DNA of 64,000 bases from Microbacterium sp. AG238 (lineage in GTDB: Bacteria > Actinomycetota > Actinomycetes > Actinomycetales > Microbacteriaceae). Under the pieces are notes generated by a model that ran no database searches, was not told the origin of the DNA, and saw only the letters and a list, made by a program, of their open reading frames with translations. Below are positions 16,006 to 25,534 of the stretch, piece after piece (position 1 is the stretch's first letter; every line of letters starts with the position of its first letter). The stretch covers positions 1,116,001-1,180,000 of the forward strand of contig NZ_RAQC01000001.1 of the NCBI RefSeq assembly GCF_003610405.1, given 5' to 3'. Made by a program: the position numbers and the translations under genes.

Positions 16006-18792
16006 ATGAGCAGCGACCGTATCCTCGAACTGTTCGAGCAGATCGACCGCACCCCGGTCGGCGTCGAAGAACGAGCCCTCATCAACGAGGCGATCGCCCT
16101 CGCCGTAGACGCGGGCGACGAGCCGATGGAGTACCGCGCCCGGATGCGGCTGACCTCGTCCGCCTGCATGAGCGGCGACACCGAGGCCATGCTGACGTCG
16201 TTCGCCTGGTGCCTCGGCAAGCACGACGGCGACCCCGAACGCTTCCCGGCCGACCTCGGCGACGAGACAGCCGACCTGATGTGGCAGTTCAAGTGGATGG
16301 CCGACAGTCTGGCCGCATCCCCCGCCTTCGACCGCGAGCAGATCTCCGCCGTGCTCGACGACATGGAGAGCCACTACCGCGCGGCCGGACTCGGTCAGAG
16401 CGGCGTGCTCATGGCGCGCTTCGAGACCGCGTGGATGGCCGGCCGCCTCGACGAAGCCGAACAGCTGCGCACCCGGCTCGAGACCACGCCCCGAGACAGC
16501 CACAGCCATTGCGAGGCCTGCGTTCGCAGCGTCATCGCCGGCTACCTGATCGACACGGATCGTGAAGACGAGGCCATCCGTCTCGTCGAAGAACTCGTCG
16601 AGGGTGACTTCTCGTGCGGTGAAGAGCCCGAGCACGCCCTCGCGCGGTCGCTCGTCCCCTACCTGCACGCGGGCGAGTACGACAAGGCGCGTCTCGCACA
16701 CCTGCGCAGCTACCGACTCGCCAAGGACAACGCCGACAACCTCGCCATCGTCGCCGACAACATCGTCTTCTGCGCGATCACCGGCAACGAGGCACGCGCA
16801 CTCTCGCTCGTCGAGCGTCACCTCGACTGGCTCGCCCACGACGCCCTGGGCGTCGACGGTCACCTCTCCGCGCTCACCGCTTTCGCGATCGCGCTCGAGG
16901 CCGTCAGCGCGGCCGGCCACGCCGATACCATCGTGCGCGGCGCCGACTCCGACCGGCTCCGCGCCTTCTTCGGCGACCACGACGGACCATGGCGCGCTGC
17001 CGAACTCGCGGACGTCATGCGTTCCCAGGCCGAGCGGATCGCCGGCGAATTCGACCACCGCGACGGCACCGACGGCCACCGGCGCCGTCTCGATCGAGCC
17101 TGGGCCGTCGGACAGGAGCGTCATACGCTCCCGCTGAGCACCGAGCCGCTGCTCCCCCGTGTCGCCCCCGTGCCCGCGCGCTCTGCCGAGGAACTCGTCC
17201 AGCGCGCAATCGACCTCGGCGACTACGGGGCCTCGGAGGCCCTCGATGCGGCGAATGCCGCGCTCCCAGGCGCGGCCCTCGACCAGCGTGCCAAGCTCCA
17301 CTCGGCCCGCATCGCGGCTCTCGTCGCCCGTGACGACCTCGACGGGGCCGAGGGTGCCCTGCGGGACCGCCTGGACGCCCTGCGGGCCGCGGGACGTGAC
17401 GCAGAGGCGCACGTCGAGGAACGCGCCGGCCTCGCGCTCTTCGGGCGCGGCGCTCCCGATGACGTCGAGACGCTTCGCGCGATCCTCGCCGACGGCGACA
17501 GCCTGCCGCCCCGCCTCTACGCGGTCGTCGAGGTCGTCCTGGGCATGGCCGTCGCCGAGAGCGACCCGGAGACGGCGCGCGAGCTCCTCGACGACGCCCG
17601 CGACCGCGAGGCCGCGCTCGGCGACGATGACCTGCGTCGCATCGTCGCGCTCGCGCGAGCGTCGTTCCAGGGAGCCGTAGGCGCCTTCGACGACTGCGAC
17701 GCGACGATCGCCGCGGCCCTCGAGAACCCTGCACTCGGCGCCGGCGCTCGTGCTCGGCTGCTCGGGCTGCGCGCCCGTATGCGCGGCGGCCAGGAACGGT
17801 TCCTCGACGGCGTAGCCGACGCCGACGAGCTCTGCCGCATCCTGGTCGAGCTCGACGCGCGCAGCGTTCTCGCCGGGGCGTATGTGCTCGCGGCGGCTCT
17901 CAACGAAGACGCCGGCGCTCCCGGAGAGGCGGTCGCGCGCTACCGATTCGCCGAGCGCGCCGCGACCGAGAACGGCGACGCCGTGACCGCGGTGCAGTAC
18001 CGCCTCGCGCGGGCGCTGCTCGCTTCCGGCTCCGCCGACGAGGCCGCTGAGCTGCTCGTGAACGTCTACTCCGACGAGACCGACCGCGAGGAGCCGGCAG
18101 CTTCTCGTGCCCAGACGCTCATGCTGCTGGCCCGCGCCTTCGAAGACGCCGGCGAACCCGGCCGCGCCGTCGGTGCGTGGGAGTTCGCCGCCGAACTGTT
18201 CGACGAAGGCGAGGCTCCGGCAGGGCGGGCGAACGCGCTGCTGTCGCACGGACGCCTGCTGCACCGGTTCGGCGAGTTCGACGACGCCCTCGCCTCCCTC
18301 ACGACGGCGGTCGAGATCGCGCGCAGCGAACCGGACCAGGCCGGGCTGCTCGCCGAAGCGCGACACTCGGAGGGCCAGGTCCGGGCCGCTCGCGGCGAGC
18401 AGGAGGCGCTTCCGGCCCTCGACGAGGCGCGGGAGGTCGCGAGCGGTATCGGCGCCCCGTGGCTGGTCGCCGACATCACCGACTCGCGGGCGCGGGCGCT
18501 CGCGATGCTCGGCCGGGCGGAGGAGGCGGTCGCCACCGCGCTGCACGCCGCCGACGCCTTCGCCGAGGTCGGCGATGCGGGCTCGGCCGGGGCGTCCGAG
18601 CTGTTCGCCGCTCGGCTCCTCACCCAGAACGAGCGTGCAGGCGACGCCGTCCCGCTCTACCGGTCGGTCATGGAGCGCGCCGCGGAGATCCCGCCACTGC
18701 TCCAGGTCGCGGCGGGCGAGCTCGGTGACGTCTACGAAGCCCTCGACCGTCCGGCCGAGGCAGCCGAGGTGCGCTCGCTCCTCGACGCCTGA
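16006..18792 (+). CDS. large tetratricopeptide-repeat protein paired with Hsp90-like gene
   Basis: The 928-residue product consists almost wholly of amphipathic helix pairs with the TPR/SEL pattern, for example GRLDEAEQLRTRLETTPRDS, GEYDKARLAHLRSYRLAKDN and GEFDDALASLTTAVEIARSE. No signal peptide or membrane segment is seen. An HCEAC cluster (168-172) and a FSCGEEPEH segment just after it could bind metal, though four ligands are not evident. It is 35 bp after the Hsp90-like gene and so probably cotranscribed, with a strong terminator after it. A scaffold or cochaperone role is inferred; no catalytic domain is recognisable. Confidence 0.75.
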   Translation: MSSDRILELFEQIDRTPVGVEERALINEAIALAVDAGDEPMEYRARMRLTSSACMSGDTEAMLTSFAWCLGKHDGDPERFPADLGDETADLMWQFKWMADSLAASPAFDREQISAVLDDMESHYRAAGLGQSGVLMARFETAWMAGRLDEAEQLRTRLETTPRDSHSHCEACVRSVIAGYLIDTDREDEAIRLVEELVEGDFSCGEEPEHALARSLVPYLHAGEYDKARLAHLRSYRLAKDNADNLAIVADNIVFCAITGNEARALSLVERHLDWLAHDALGVDGHLSALTAFAIALEAVSAAGHADTIVRGADSDRLRAFFGDHDGPWRAAELADVMRSQAERIAGEFDHRDGTDGHRRRLDRAWAVGQERHTLPLSTEPLLPRVAPVPARSAEELVQRAIDLGDYGASEALDAANAALPGAALDQRAKLHSARIAALVARDDLDGAEGALRDRLDALRAAGRDAEAHVEERAGLALFGRGAPDDVETLRAILADGDSLPPRLYAVVEVVLGMAVAESDPETARELLDDARDREAALGDDDLRRIVALARASFQGAVGAFDDCDATIAAALENPALGAGARARLLGLRARMRGGQERFLDGVADADELCRILVELDARSVLAGAYVLAAALNEDAGAPGEAVARYRFAERAATENGDAVTAVQYRLARALLASGSADEAAELLVNVYSDETDREEPAASRAQTLMLLARAFEDAGEPGRAVGAWEFAAELFDEGEAPAGRANALLSHGRLLHRFGEFDDALASLTTAVEIARSEPDQAGLLAEARHSEGQVRAARGEQEALPALDEAREVASGIGAPWLVADITDSRARALAMLGRAEEAVATALHAADAFAEVGDAGSAGASELFAARLLTQNERAGDAVPLYRSVMERAAEIPPLLQVAAGELGDVYEALDRPAEAAEVRSLLDA

Positions 18793-18810
18793 GCCCGATC
18801 ATCCACGACG

Positions 18811-18841
18811 AAGGGCGCGCCGATTCGCTCGGCGCGCCCTT
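18811..18841. terminator. bidirectional terminator between TPR gene and catabolic operon
   Basis: A perfect 13-bp stem, AAGGGCGCGCCGA with TCGGCGCGCCCTT, and a 5-base loop. It stands between converging transcripts and carries A/T edges on both sides, so it can serve both directions. Confidence 0.85.
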
Positions 18842-18871
18842 CATATTCGTCCGCGGGCTCCCCTCGACGGA

Positions 18872-20239
18872 TCAGGCGCCCGTGCGAATGAGCTTCTTGT
18901 TCACGAACTCGTCTGCGGCGAGAAGCCCGAGCTCCCGCGAGGTGCCGCTGCGCTTGACTCCGCCGAACGGCAGTCCGGCTTCGTCCGCGAGCACGAGATT
19001 GATGTAGACCATGCCCGCCTCGATCGCATCAGCCACACGCGCGGCCTGCTCCGGCTCCGTCGTGAACACGTACGACCCGAGCCCGAACGGTGTGTCGTTG
19101 GCGAGCTCGATCGCCTCGGTCTCGTCGGCCACGCGGTAGACGACGCCGACGGGTCCGAAGAACTCCTCGCGGTAGGCATCCATCTCCGGTGTGACGCCCG
19201 TGAGCACCGTGCCCGGGTAGAAGGCGCCGTCGCGGCGCCCACCGGTCACGAGCGTCGCCCCCTGAGCCACGGCACGATCGACCTGCTCGGCGAGCCGCTC
19301 GGCCGCAGTGAGCGACGACAGCGGCCCGAGGACCGTGTCGTCGGCGAACGGGTCACCGACCTTCGCGTCGGCGAGTGCAGCGGCGAACTTCTCGACGAAC
19401 GCGTCGTAGAGCCCATCGACCACGATGAACCGCTTCGCCCCGTTGCACGACTGGCCCACGTTGTCGAGGCGCGCCTCGGCGGCCGCCGCCACCGCGGCAT
19501 CCAGGTCGTCGGTCGAGAGCAGGATGAACGGGTCCGACCCGCCGAGCTCGAGCGCGACCTTCTTGAGGTTGCGTCCGGCGATCTCCGCGACCGCCGACCC
19601 TGCGCGCTCCGACCCGGTCACCGATACCCCCTGCACGCGACGGTCGGCGATCACATCCGCGGCCTGTTCGTTGCTCAGATACACGTTCGTGTACACACCG
19701 GCGGGAAAACCCGCGTCACGGTAGATCGCGTCGATCGCCGCGGCCGACTCCGGGCACTGCGGAGCGTGCTTGAGCAGGATGGTGTTCCCGACCGCGATGT
19801 TCGGCGCCGCGAAACGGGCGACCTGGTAGTACGGGAAGTTCCACGGCATGATGCCGAGCAGCACGCCGAGAGGGCTGCGCCGGATGACCGCGGTGCCCTC
19901 CCCCTCGATCGGGATCGGGGTGTCACCGGTGATCTCGTCGATGTGGTCGGCGTAGTACGCGGTGATGTCGGCGGCGAAATCGACCTCGCCCTCCGCAGCG
20001 GCGAGCGGCTTGCCCATCTCGCGCACGATGATCGCGGCGAGCTCGTCGCGGCGCTCACGGTGCAGCTCCGCGACTCGGCGCAGCCGGTCGGCCCGCTCGG
20101 CCGGCGCGACGACGCGCGACCAGGCGCGGTACGCCTCGTCCGCGCCGGCCAGGGCGCGCTCGACGTCATCGTCGGTCGCGGGATCGTACGTCGCCAGCGT
20201 CTCGCCGGTGGCGGGGTTGGTCACGGCATACGTGCTCAT
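18872..20239 (-). CDS. NAD(P)-dependent succinate-semialdehyde/aldehyde dehydrogenase (first of two)
   Basis: A 455-residue aldehyde dehydrogenase. The cofactor/oxyanion region reads GIMPWNFPYYQVAR, the general base is Glu in LELGGSDPF, and the nucleophile Cys is in NVGQSCNGAKRF. The C-terminus PFGGVKRSGTSRELG is typical of the Sad/GabD group. It is the last gene of the putrescine/GABA operon, 18 bp after the second dehydrogenase. Two steps of the pathway need such an enzyme: 4-aminobutanal to GABA, and succinate semialdehyde to succinate. The sequence alone does not say which of the pair does which. Confidence 0.85.
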   Translation of the reverse strand: MSTYAVTNPATGETLATYDPATDDDVERALAGADEAYRAWSRVVAPAERADRLRRVAELHRERRDELAAIIVREMGKPLAAAEGEVDFAADITAYYADHIDEITGDTPIPIEGEGTAVIRRSPLGVLLGIMPWNFPYYQVARFAAPNIAVGNTILLKHAPQCPESAAAIDAIYRDAGFPAGVYTNVYLSNEQAADVIADRRVQGVSVTGSERAGSAVAEIAGRNLKKVALELGGSDPFILLSTDDLDAAVAAAAEARLDNVGQSCNGAKRFIVVDGLYDAFVEKFAAALADAKVGDPFADDTVLGPLSSLTAAERLAEQVDRAVAQGATLVTGGRRDGAFYPGTVLTGVTPEMDAYREEFFGPVGVVYRVADETEAIELANDTPFGLGSYVFTTEPEQAARVADAIEAGMVYINLVLADEAGLPFGGVKRSGTSRELGLLAADEFVNKKLIRTGA

Positions 20240-20257
20240 CGGTTCTCCTTCGTCTCG

Positions 20258-21724
20258 TCAGTCGGCGGGGATCAGGGTGTACTTCGTCGAGAGGTACTCG
20301 TGGATGCCCTCGAGTCCGCCCTCGCGCCCGATGCCCGACTGCTTCACACCGCCGAACGGGGCCGCCGCGTTCGAGACGACCCCCACGTTCAGCCCCATCA
20401 TGCCGGTCTCGAGGCGATCGATCATCCGATGCCCGCGCGCGAGGTCTCGCGTGAAGACGTACGAGACGAGCCCGTACTCGGTGTCATTCGCCAGGCGCAC
20501 AGCCTCGTCCTCGTCCGCGAAGGTCGCGATCGCGAGGACCGGTCCGAAGATCTCCTCGCGGAGGATGTCGCTGCCCGCGGCGACCTCGGTCACCACGGTG
20601 GGCTCGAAGAAGGTCCCCTCGCCGTCGATCGCCGATCCGCCGGTGCGCACCGTGGCGCCCCGGGCCACGGCATCCTCGACGAGCGCACCGGTCTTCGCGA
20701 CCGCCCTCTCGTCGATGAGCGGCCCGATCTGCACACCGTCCTCGGTTCCGCGACCGATCTTCATCGCCGACACGCGTTCGGTGAGCCGGTCGGCGAACTC
20801 GTCGGCGATGGACTCGTGCACGATGAAGCGGTTGGCTGCCGTGCAGGCCTGCCCGATGTTGCGGAACTTCGCGAGCATCGCGCCCTCCACCGCCTTGTCC
20901 AGGTCGGCGTCGTCGAACACGACGAAGGGCGCGTTGCCGCCGAGCTCCATCGACACGCGCAGCACCCCCTCTGCGGCCTGTTCGATGAGCTTGCGGCCGA
21001 CCGGGGTCGAGCCGGTGAACGACAGCTTGCGCAACCGCGGGTCGGCGATGATGGGCGCTGCGACCTCGCTCGAACGCGTCGCGTTCACGACGTTCACGAC
21101 ACCCGCCGGGAGGCCTGCCTCCTGCAGGATCTGAACGAACAGCGTCGTCGTGAGCGGCGTGAGCGCCGCGGGCTTGACGACGACCGTGCAGCCGGCCGCG
21201 AGCGCCGGAGCGATCTTGCGCGTCGCCATCGCGAGGGGGAAATTCCACGGCGTGATGAAGAACGACGGGCCGACGGGGCGCTGCGAGACGACCATGCGCC
21301 CGGTGCCCTCGGGATTCAGGCCGTACCGCCCCGAGATGCGCACCGCTTCCTCGCTGAACCACCGCAGGAACTCGCCGCCGTAGACGACCTCGCCGCGCGC
21401 CTCGGCGAGCGGCTTGCCCATCTCGAGGGTCATCAGCAGCGCGAGGTCCTCCTTGCGCTCCTGCACGAGATCGAAGGCCCGGCGCAGGATGTCGCTGCGC
21501 ACGCGCGGCGCGGTGGCAGCCCACTCCTCCTGCGCCGCGACGGCGGCGTCGAGGGCTCGGATGCCGTCGGCCGGCGAGGCGTCGGCGATCTCGATGAGCG
21601 TGCGACCGGTCGAGGGATCGGTGACGGCGAACGTCGCGCCGCCTTCGGCGTCCACCCACTCGCCGCCGATGAAGAGGCCGCGCTCGATTCCCGCCAGCAG
21701 TCGTGTCTCGTTCTCGTGCGTCAT
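20258..21724 (-). CDS. gabD: NAD(P)-dependent succinate-semialdehyde dehydrogenase (second)
   Basis: A 488-residue aldehyde dehydrogenase of GabD length. It contains FFITPWNFPLAMATRKIAPA, general base Glu in MELGGNAPF and catalytic Cys in NIGQACTAANRF, with PFGGVKQSGIGREGG at the C-terminus, all matching GabD. Its ATG overlaps the stop of the APC permease (ATGA), so the two are translationally coupled. In the operon it most simply oxidises succinate semialdehyde from GabT to succinate, with the neighbouring paralogue handling 4-aminobutanal; the roles could be reversed. Confidence 0.85.
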   Translation of the reverse strand: MTHENETRLLAGIERGLFIGGEWVDAEGGATFAVTDPSTGRTLIEIADASPADGIRALDAAVAAQEEWAATAPRVRSDILRRAFDLVQERKEDLALLMTLEMGKPLAEARGEVVYGGEFLRWFSEEAVRISGRYGLNPEGTGRMVVSQRPVGPSFFITPWNFPLAMATRKIAPALAAGCTVVVKPAALTPLTTTLFVQILQEAGLPAGVVNVVNATRSSEVAAPIIADPRLRKLSFTGSTPVGRKLIEQAAEGVLRVSMELGGNAPFVVFDDADLDKAVEGAMLAKFRNIGQACTAANRFIVHESIADEFADRLTERVSAMKIGRGTEDGVQIGPLIDERAVAKTGALVEDAVARGATVRTGGSAIDGEGTFFEPTVVTEVAAGSDILREEIFGPVLAIATFADEDEAVRLANDTEYGLVSYVFTRDLARGHRMIDRLETGMMGLNVGVVSNAAAPFGGVKQSGIGREGGLEGIHEYLSTKYTLIPAD

Positions 21725-23280
21725 CGCGCCACTCCTCTCGCGCGCCGGCTGACCGGCGCATCCTTGGTCAAAGTCTCGCCCCGGAAGAACGCGGGGCGCT
21801 TCACGGCCTGCCACACCATCACGACGACGCCGACGAGGATGACTCCCACGCCGAGGATGAACACGAGGCCCACGCCGCCGATCTGCGACCCGCTGCCGTA
21901 GGCAGGATCCATCGTGTCGATGAGCGTCGTCACGAACAGCACCGCGAGGATCGCCCCGCCGATCAGCGGGAAGAGGAACGTGAAGAAGACGTTCCGCACC
22001 GAGTCGAACCACTGACGCCGGAAGTACCAGACGCAGGCGAACGCCGTGAGGCCGTAGTAGAAGCAGATCATCATGCCGAGGGCGAGGATGGTGTCCCACA
22101 GCACGTTCTCGCTGACGATGCGCATCACGACGTAGAAACCCGACGCGACGACCGCCGACACGATCGTGGCGTATCCGGGAGTGAAGAACCGGGGGCTCAC
22201 TCTCGCGAAGCTCTCGGGGAGGGCGCCGTAGTGCCCCATCGCGAGCAGCGTCCGCGCCGGCCCGACGAAGGTCGACTGCAGCGACGACGCCGAGCTGGTG
22301 AGCACGGCGAGCGAGACCAGGAACGCGAGCGGACCGAGGATCGGACCCGAGAGGTGGAAGAAGACGTTCTCCTGGATGTCCTCGTTGCCGAGTCCGAGCT
22401 CGCCCGTGCCGACACCGGCGAACATGATCATGGCGATCGCGAGCAGCAGGTAGAGCGCGACGATCATGACGACCGTGATGGTGGCCGCTCGGCCCGGCGT
22501 GCGCTCGGGATCCTTGGTCTCCTCGTTCATCGTCAGGGTGACGTCCCATCCCCAGAAGATGAAGATCGACAGCGACAGCCCGGCGGCGAAAGCGCTGAAC
22601 GTCGGCACCGCGAACGGGTTGAACCACGACCAGTCGAACGCCGTGGCGTCGAACGCGTTGCCCGAGACGGCTTCGACGATCGCCGCGATGGCGAACAGCA
22701 CCAGCACGACCACTTGGAAGGCGACCAGCCCGTACTGCAGCTTCTGAGTGGTCTGCATGTCGCGGTACGAGATGAACGTGGCCGCTGCGACGAACACGAC
22801 GCACACGAGCACGTTGATCCAGACGACCGAGGCGAGGTCGGCGATCGACTCCTGTCCCGTGAGCTGCGCGATCAACAGGAAGAGGAAGTCGACGGCGACG
22901 CCGGCGAGGTTCGAGAGCACGAGGATGGTCGCGGCGACGAGCCCCCACCCGGCCATCCACCCGATCCACGGGCCGAACGCGCGCGTCGCCCAGGTGAAGC
23001 TCGTGCCCGAGTCGGGCATGCGGTTGTTCAGCTCGCGGTATCCGAATGCGACGAGGAGCATCGGAATGAAGCCGACCAAGACGATCGCCGGGACCTGGGT
23101 GCCGACGACGGATGCCGTCGGCCCGACCGCCGCCGTGAACGTGTAGGCGGGGGCGATGCAGGAGATGCCGATGACGACCGCGCCGATCAGGCCGACCGTC
23201 CCGGCGCTCAGGCCTTTCCGGGAGATCCCCCCGGTGACGGGGTCGCCCGCGGGCACCCCCGCCTGTTCTGCTCGGGTCAT
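21721..23280 (-). CDS. APC-family amino acid/polyamine permease
   Basis: A 519-residue integral membrane protein of the APC superfamily with about 12 hydrophobic segments. The N-terminal helix GLIGAVVIGISCIAPAYTFT has the unwound G-x-G-x-x-x motif region, and GTSFTWATRAFGPWIGWMAG is the helix 3 signature. The ATGA overlap with the stress-protein gene upstream and with gabD downstream shows tight coupling. Within this operon it probably imports putrescine or another polyamine, because the second permease looks like a GABA transporter; that split is inference. Confidence 0.85.
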   Translation of the reverse strand: MTRAEQAGVPAGDPVTGGISRKGLSAGTVGLIGAVVIGISCIAPAYTFTAAVGPTASVVGTQVPAIVLVGFIPMLLVAFGYRELNNRMPDSGTSFTWATRAFGPWIGWMAGWGLVAATILVLSNLAGVAVDFLFLLIAQLTGQESIADLASVVWINVLVCVVFVAAATFISYRDMQTTQKLQYGLVAFQVVVLVLFAIAAIVEAVSGNAFDATAFDWSWFNPFAVPTFSAFAAGLSLSIFIFWGWDVTLTMNEETKDPERTPGRAATITVVMIVALYLLLAIAMIMFAGVGTGELGLGNEDIQENVFFHLSGPILGPLAFLVSLAVLTSSASSLQSTFVGPARTLLAMGHYGALPESFARVSPRFFTPGYATIVSAVVASGFYVVMRIVSENVLWDTILALGMMICFYYGLTAFACVWYFRRQWFDSVRNVFFTFLFPLIGGAILAVLFVTTLIDTMDPAYGSGSQIGGVGLVFILGVGVILVGVVVMVWQAVKRPAFFRGETLTKDAPVSRRARGVAR

Positions 23281-24179
23281 GCGCTCGCTCCTTCGCGGTC
23301 GCTGCGGGTGCGGGGCACCACGATCATGGGGGCGGTGACGACGCGCAGCATCCGTGCGGCCGTGGAGCCCAGGAACAGCCGACGCGGCTGCGCGAGCCGG
23401 CTGGAGCCGACGATCACGACCTCACCCGCCTCCCATTCGAGGTGCGACACCGCGTCTTCGATGCCGTCGCCCGCCGCGACCACCGCGGTCACCTCGGCCT
23501 CGGGCGGGAGCGCCGAGCGGACCTCGTCGAGGACCTCCTGCGCGTGGTTGTCTCCGACGGTGCGGATGGCACCGGTGTCGAGGCCTGCCGGGAGGTCGAG
23601 GGCGACGAGCGAGAGGAGCCGCACCGGCGCCGACGTGGCCGCGGCGAGCTGGATGGTCGCCTCGACGAGAAGCTCCGTGCCCTCGCGCTCCCCCACCGCC
23701 GCCGTCAGGCGCGTGATGCCGGTCTCCGCCGGCACCCGGCGGGCACCGCGCGGCACCAGGGCGACCGGCACGTCGGACGAGTGCACGAGCTCGGTCGTCG
23801 TCGTGCCCAGTCGATGCCGCCCGCGATGACCGCCGTCGGCGGCGCCGACGACGATGAGCGAGGCGCCGAGCTCGTCGGCGGTGTCGATGAGCCCCGCCGC
23901 GACCGACTCCCCGTAACGGACGTGGGCACGGTGCGATATCCCCTCGGGCACCTCGGCAGCGCCCTCGCGCAACCAGCCGGCGGCCTGCTCGCGCAGCAGC
24001 CGTTCGTACCCGGCGTCGGGCGGCACGATCCCCGGCTTCTGGGCGGGCAGCACCAGCACGAGATGGAGCGCGGCTCCGGATGCCGTGGCGAGGCGACTCG
24101 CGAAGGCGACGGCATCCCGCCCCGCCTTGGTCGCGGTGTAGCCGACGACGATGCGGCCGCCGGACTCCGGGCGGCTCAT
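23277..24179 (-). CDS. universal stress protein with two Usp domains
   Basis: A 300-residue protein with tandem Usp domains. The first starts GRIVVGYTATKAGRDAVAFA and ends with IVVGAADGGHRGRHRLGTTT. The second ends with VVIVGSSRLAQPRRLFLGST, each showing the G-x2-G-x9-G-S/T nucleotide-binding tail. The long frame upstream belongs to the antisense of the amine oxidase; the ATG at 24179 overlaps that gene's stop as ATGA. A Usp inside a catabolic operon is unusual; it may sense ATP or protect against hydrogen peroxide made by the oxidase (inference). Confidence 0.85.
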   Translation of the reverse strand: MSRPESGGRIVVGYTATKAGRDAVAFASRLATASGAALHLVLVLPAQKPGIVPPDAGYERLLREQAAGWLREGAAEVPEGISHRAHVRYGESVAAGLIDTADELGASLIVVGAADGGHRGRHRLGTTTTELVHSSDVPVALVPRGARRVPAETGITRLTAAVGEREGTELLVEATIQLAAATSAPVRLLSLVALDLPAGLDTGAIRTVGDNHAQEVLDEVRSALPPEAEVTAVVAAGDGIEDAVSHLEWEAGEVVIVGSSRLAQPRRLFLGSTAARMLRVVTAPMIVVPRTRSDREGASA

Positions 24180-25534
24180 GCGCGGTCTGCTTCGAGGATC
24201 TCGTCCGCGACACGGTGGCCCATGCGGATCGCCCCGTCGACGTGCTGGTAGCCGAGCCCGGCGAGGTCGCTGCACGCGACGTGCAACGGCGCGACGAGCT
24301 CGAGCTGCTCGGCGCCGTAACGGGTCAGGCCGCCGAGGTCGAAGCTCGCGGCGTACGCACCGCGCGTCCACTCCTCGCTGCCCCAGTCGCTCTCGTAGTA
24401 GACGATCGGGTTCTTCGCCTCGGGTCCGTAGTAGTGCGACAGCGACTCGAGGATGCGCTCACGCCGCTCGTCGGCCGAGAGGCGGAAGAGGTCGTCGGCG
24501 TTCTGGTCGGAGACGAAGCCGACGAGAGTACCGCGCTCATCGCCGTGGTTGGTGTTGTCGTACGCCTCGTGCGACAGCTCGTAAGGGCTGAACGCCGTGC
24601 CCGACAACCCCTGCTCGCGCCAGAACGGCCGGTCGTAGACGGCGTGCACCTTGATGACGAAGCCCATCGAGAAGTGCTGGTGCATCTGGTGCTTCAGGCG
24701 CGGCAGCGGCGGCGAGAACGAGATGCGGTTGTAGAGCACGGGGGCCAGGGCGAGCACGACGTGACGCGCACGCACGGTGACCTCGTCGGCACGGACGACG
24801 GCACCCGAGTCGGAGTACTCGATCGAACGCACCGGCTGACCCAGCAGCACATCCTCGCCGAGTCGCTCGGCCAGGCGCAGCGGCACCTGCTGCAGACCTC
24901 CCACGACGCGCTTGTCGAGGATGAAGTCCGCGTCGACGAGGTGCGAGTACGACCCTGCCGACGCCGCCATGAGCAGCGACTGGAGAAGCGAGAAGGTGTG
25001 GGTGGGCTTGGTGAGCATCGCCGAGCCCGTGGCGAACGCGAGGTTGCGCACCGCCTCGTCGTCGTCGGTCTGCTGTCGCAACCACGCGTCCCATGAGACG
25101 CGGTCCCACTCGGCCGCCTTCTCGTGCGCCCACGGGCGATCGGGATCGATCTCGGCGACCATCGCGTCCAGGCGCGCGGTGATCTCGTCGATGATGCGCT
25201 CGGTCTCCGGCGCCACGGGGAACATCTCGCCGCGGAAGCGCCGTGCCTGTCCGTCCGGGCCGACGTACACGCTGTCGCCGTCGCGGTACCGCGTGTACGT
25301 GTCGAGCCCGAGGTCGGCGAGCGTGTCGATCAGGGCGTGCTGGTCGGGCGAGACCCACTGGCCGCCGAGCTCGAGCATGGCGCCGTCGATCTCGTCCGTC
25401 CACAGCCGCCCGCCGACCCGGTCGCGCGCTTCGAGCACGACGACCGACAGCCCGGCCTTCCTCAGGTCGTTCGCGGCGGTCAGTCCGGCTGCGCCGGCTC
25501 CGACGATCGCGACGTCGCGGGTGATCTCAGTCAT
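24176..25534 (-). CDS. puo: flavin amine oxidase, probable putrescine oxidase
   Basis: A 452-residue FAD amine oxidase. The N-terminal Rossmann motif is VAIVGAGAAGLTAANDL followed by LEARDRVGGR; the C-terminal FAD part reads SDLAGLGYQHVDGAIRMG. Length and motifs fit actinobacterial putrescine oxidases (Rhodococcus, Kocuria), which convert putrescine with oxygen to 4-aminobutanal, ammonia and hydrogen peroxide. Context supports this: GabT, two aldehyde dehydrogenases and two permeases form the rest of the pathway. The ATG at 25534 overlaps the end of the permease gene by 8 bp. A broader monoamine substrate cannot be excluded. Confidence 0.8.
   Translation of the reverse strand: MTEITRDVAIVGAGAAGLTAANDLRKAGLSVVVLEARDRVGGRLWTDEIDGAMLELGGQWVSPDQHALIDTLADLGLDTYTRYRDGDSVYVGPDGQARRFRGEMFPVAPETERIIDEITARLDAMVAEIDPDRPWAHEKAAEWDRVSWDAWLRQQTDDDEAVRNLAFATGSAMLTKPTHTFSLLQSLLMAASAGSYSHLVDADFILDKRVVGGLQQVPLRLAERLGEDVLLGQPVRSIEYSDSGAVVRADEVTVRARHVVLALAPVLYNRISFSPPLPRLKHQMHQHFSMGFVIKVHAVYDRPFWREQGLSGTAFSPYELSHEAYDNTNHGDERGTLVGFVSDQNADDLFRLSADERRERILESLSHYYGPEAKNPIVYYESDWGSEEWTRGAYAASFDLGGLTRYGAEQLELVAPLHVACSDLAGLGYQHVDGAIRMGHRVADEILEADRA

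Noticed and set aside
15859..21901. Very long open frames opposite the TPR gene and the dehydrogenase genes (up to 1264 codons)
   Set aside because: They are antisense to genes with clear family motifs, their translations are Arg/Asp/Glu/Gly-rich with no recognisable domain, and long shadow frames are expected at this GC content.
21703..23829. 708-codon plus-strand frame across the permease and stress-protein genes
   Set aside because: Its translation is a charged low-complexity shadow of the permease; the minus-strand genes have motifs and ATGA couplings.
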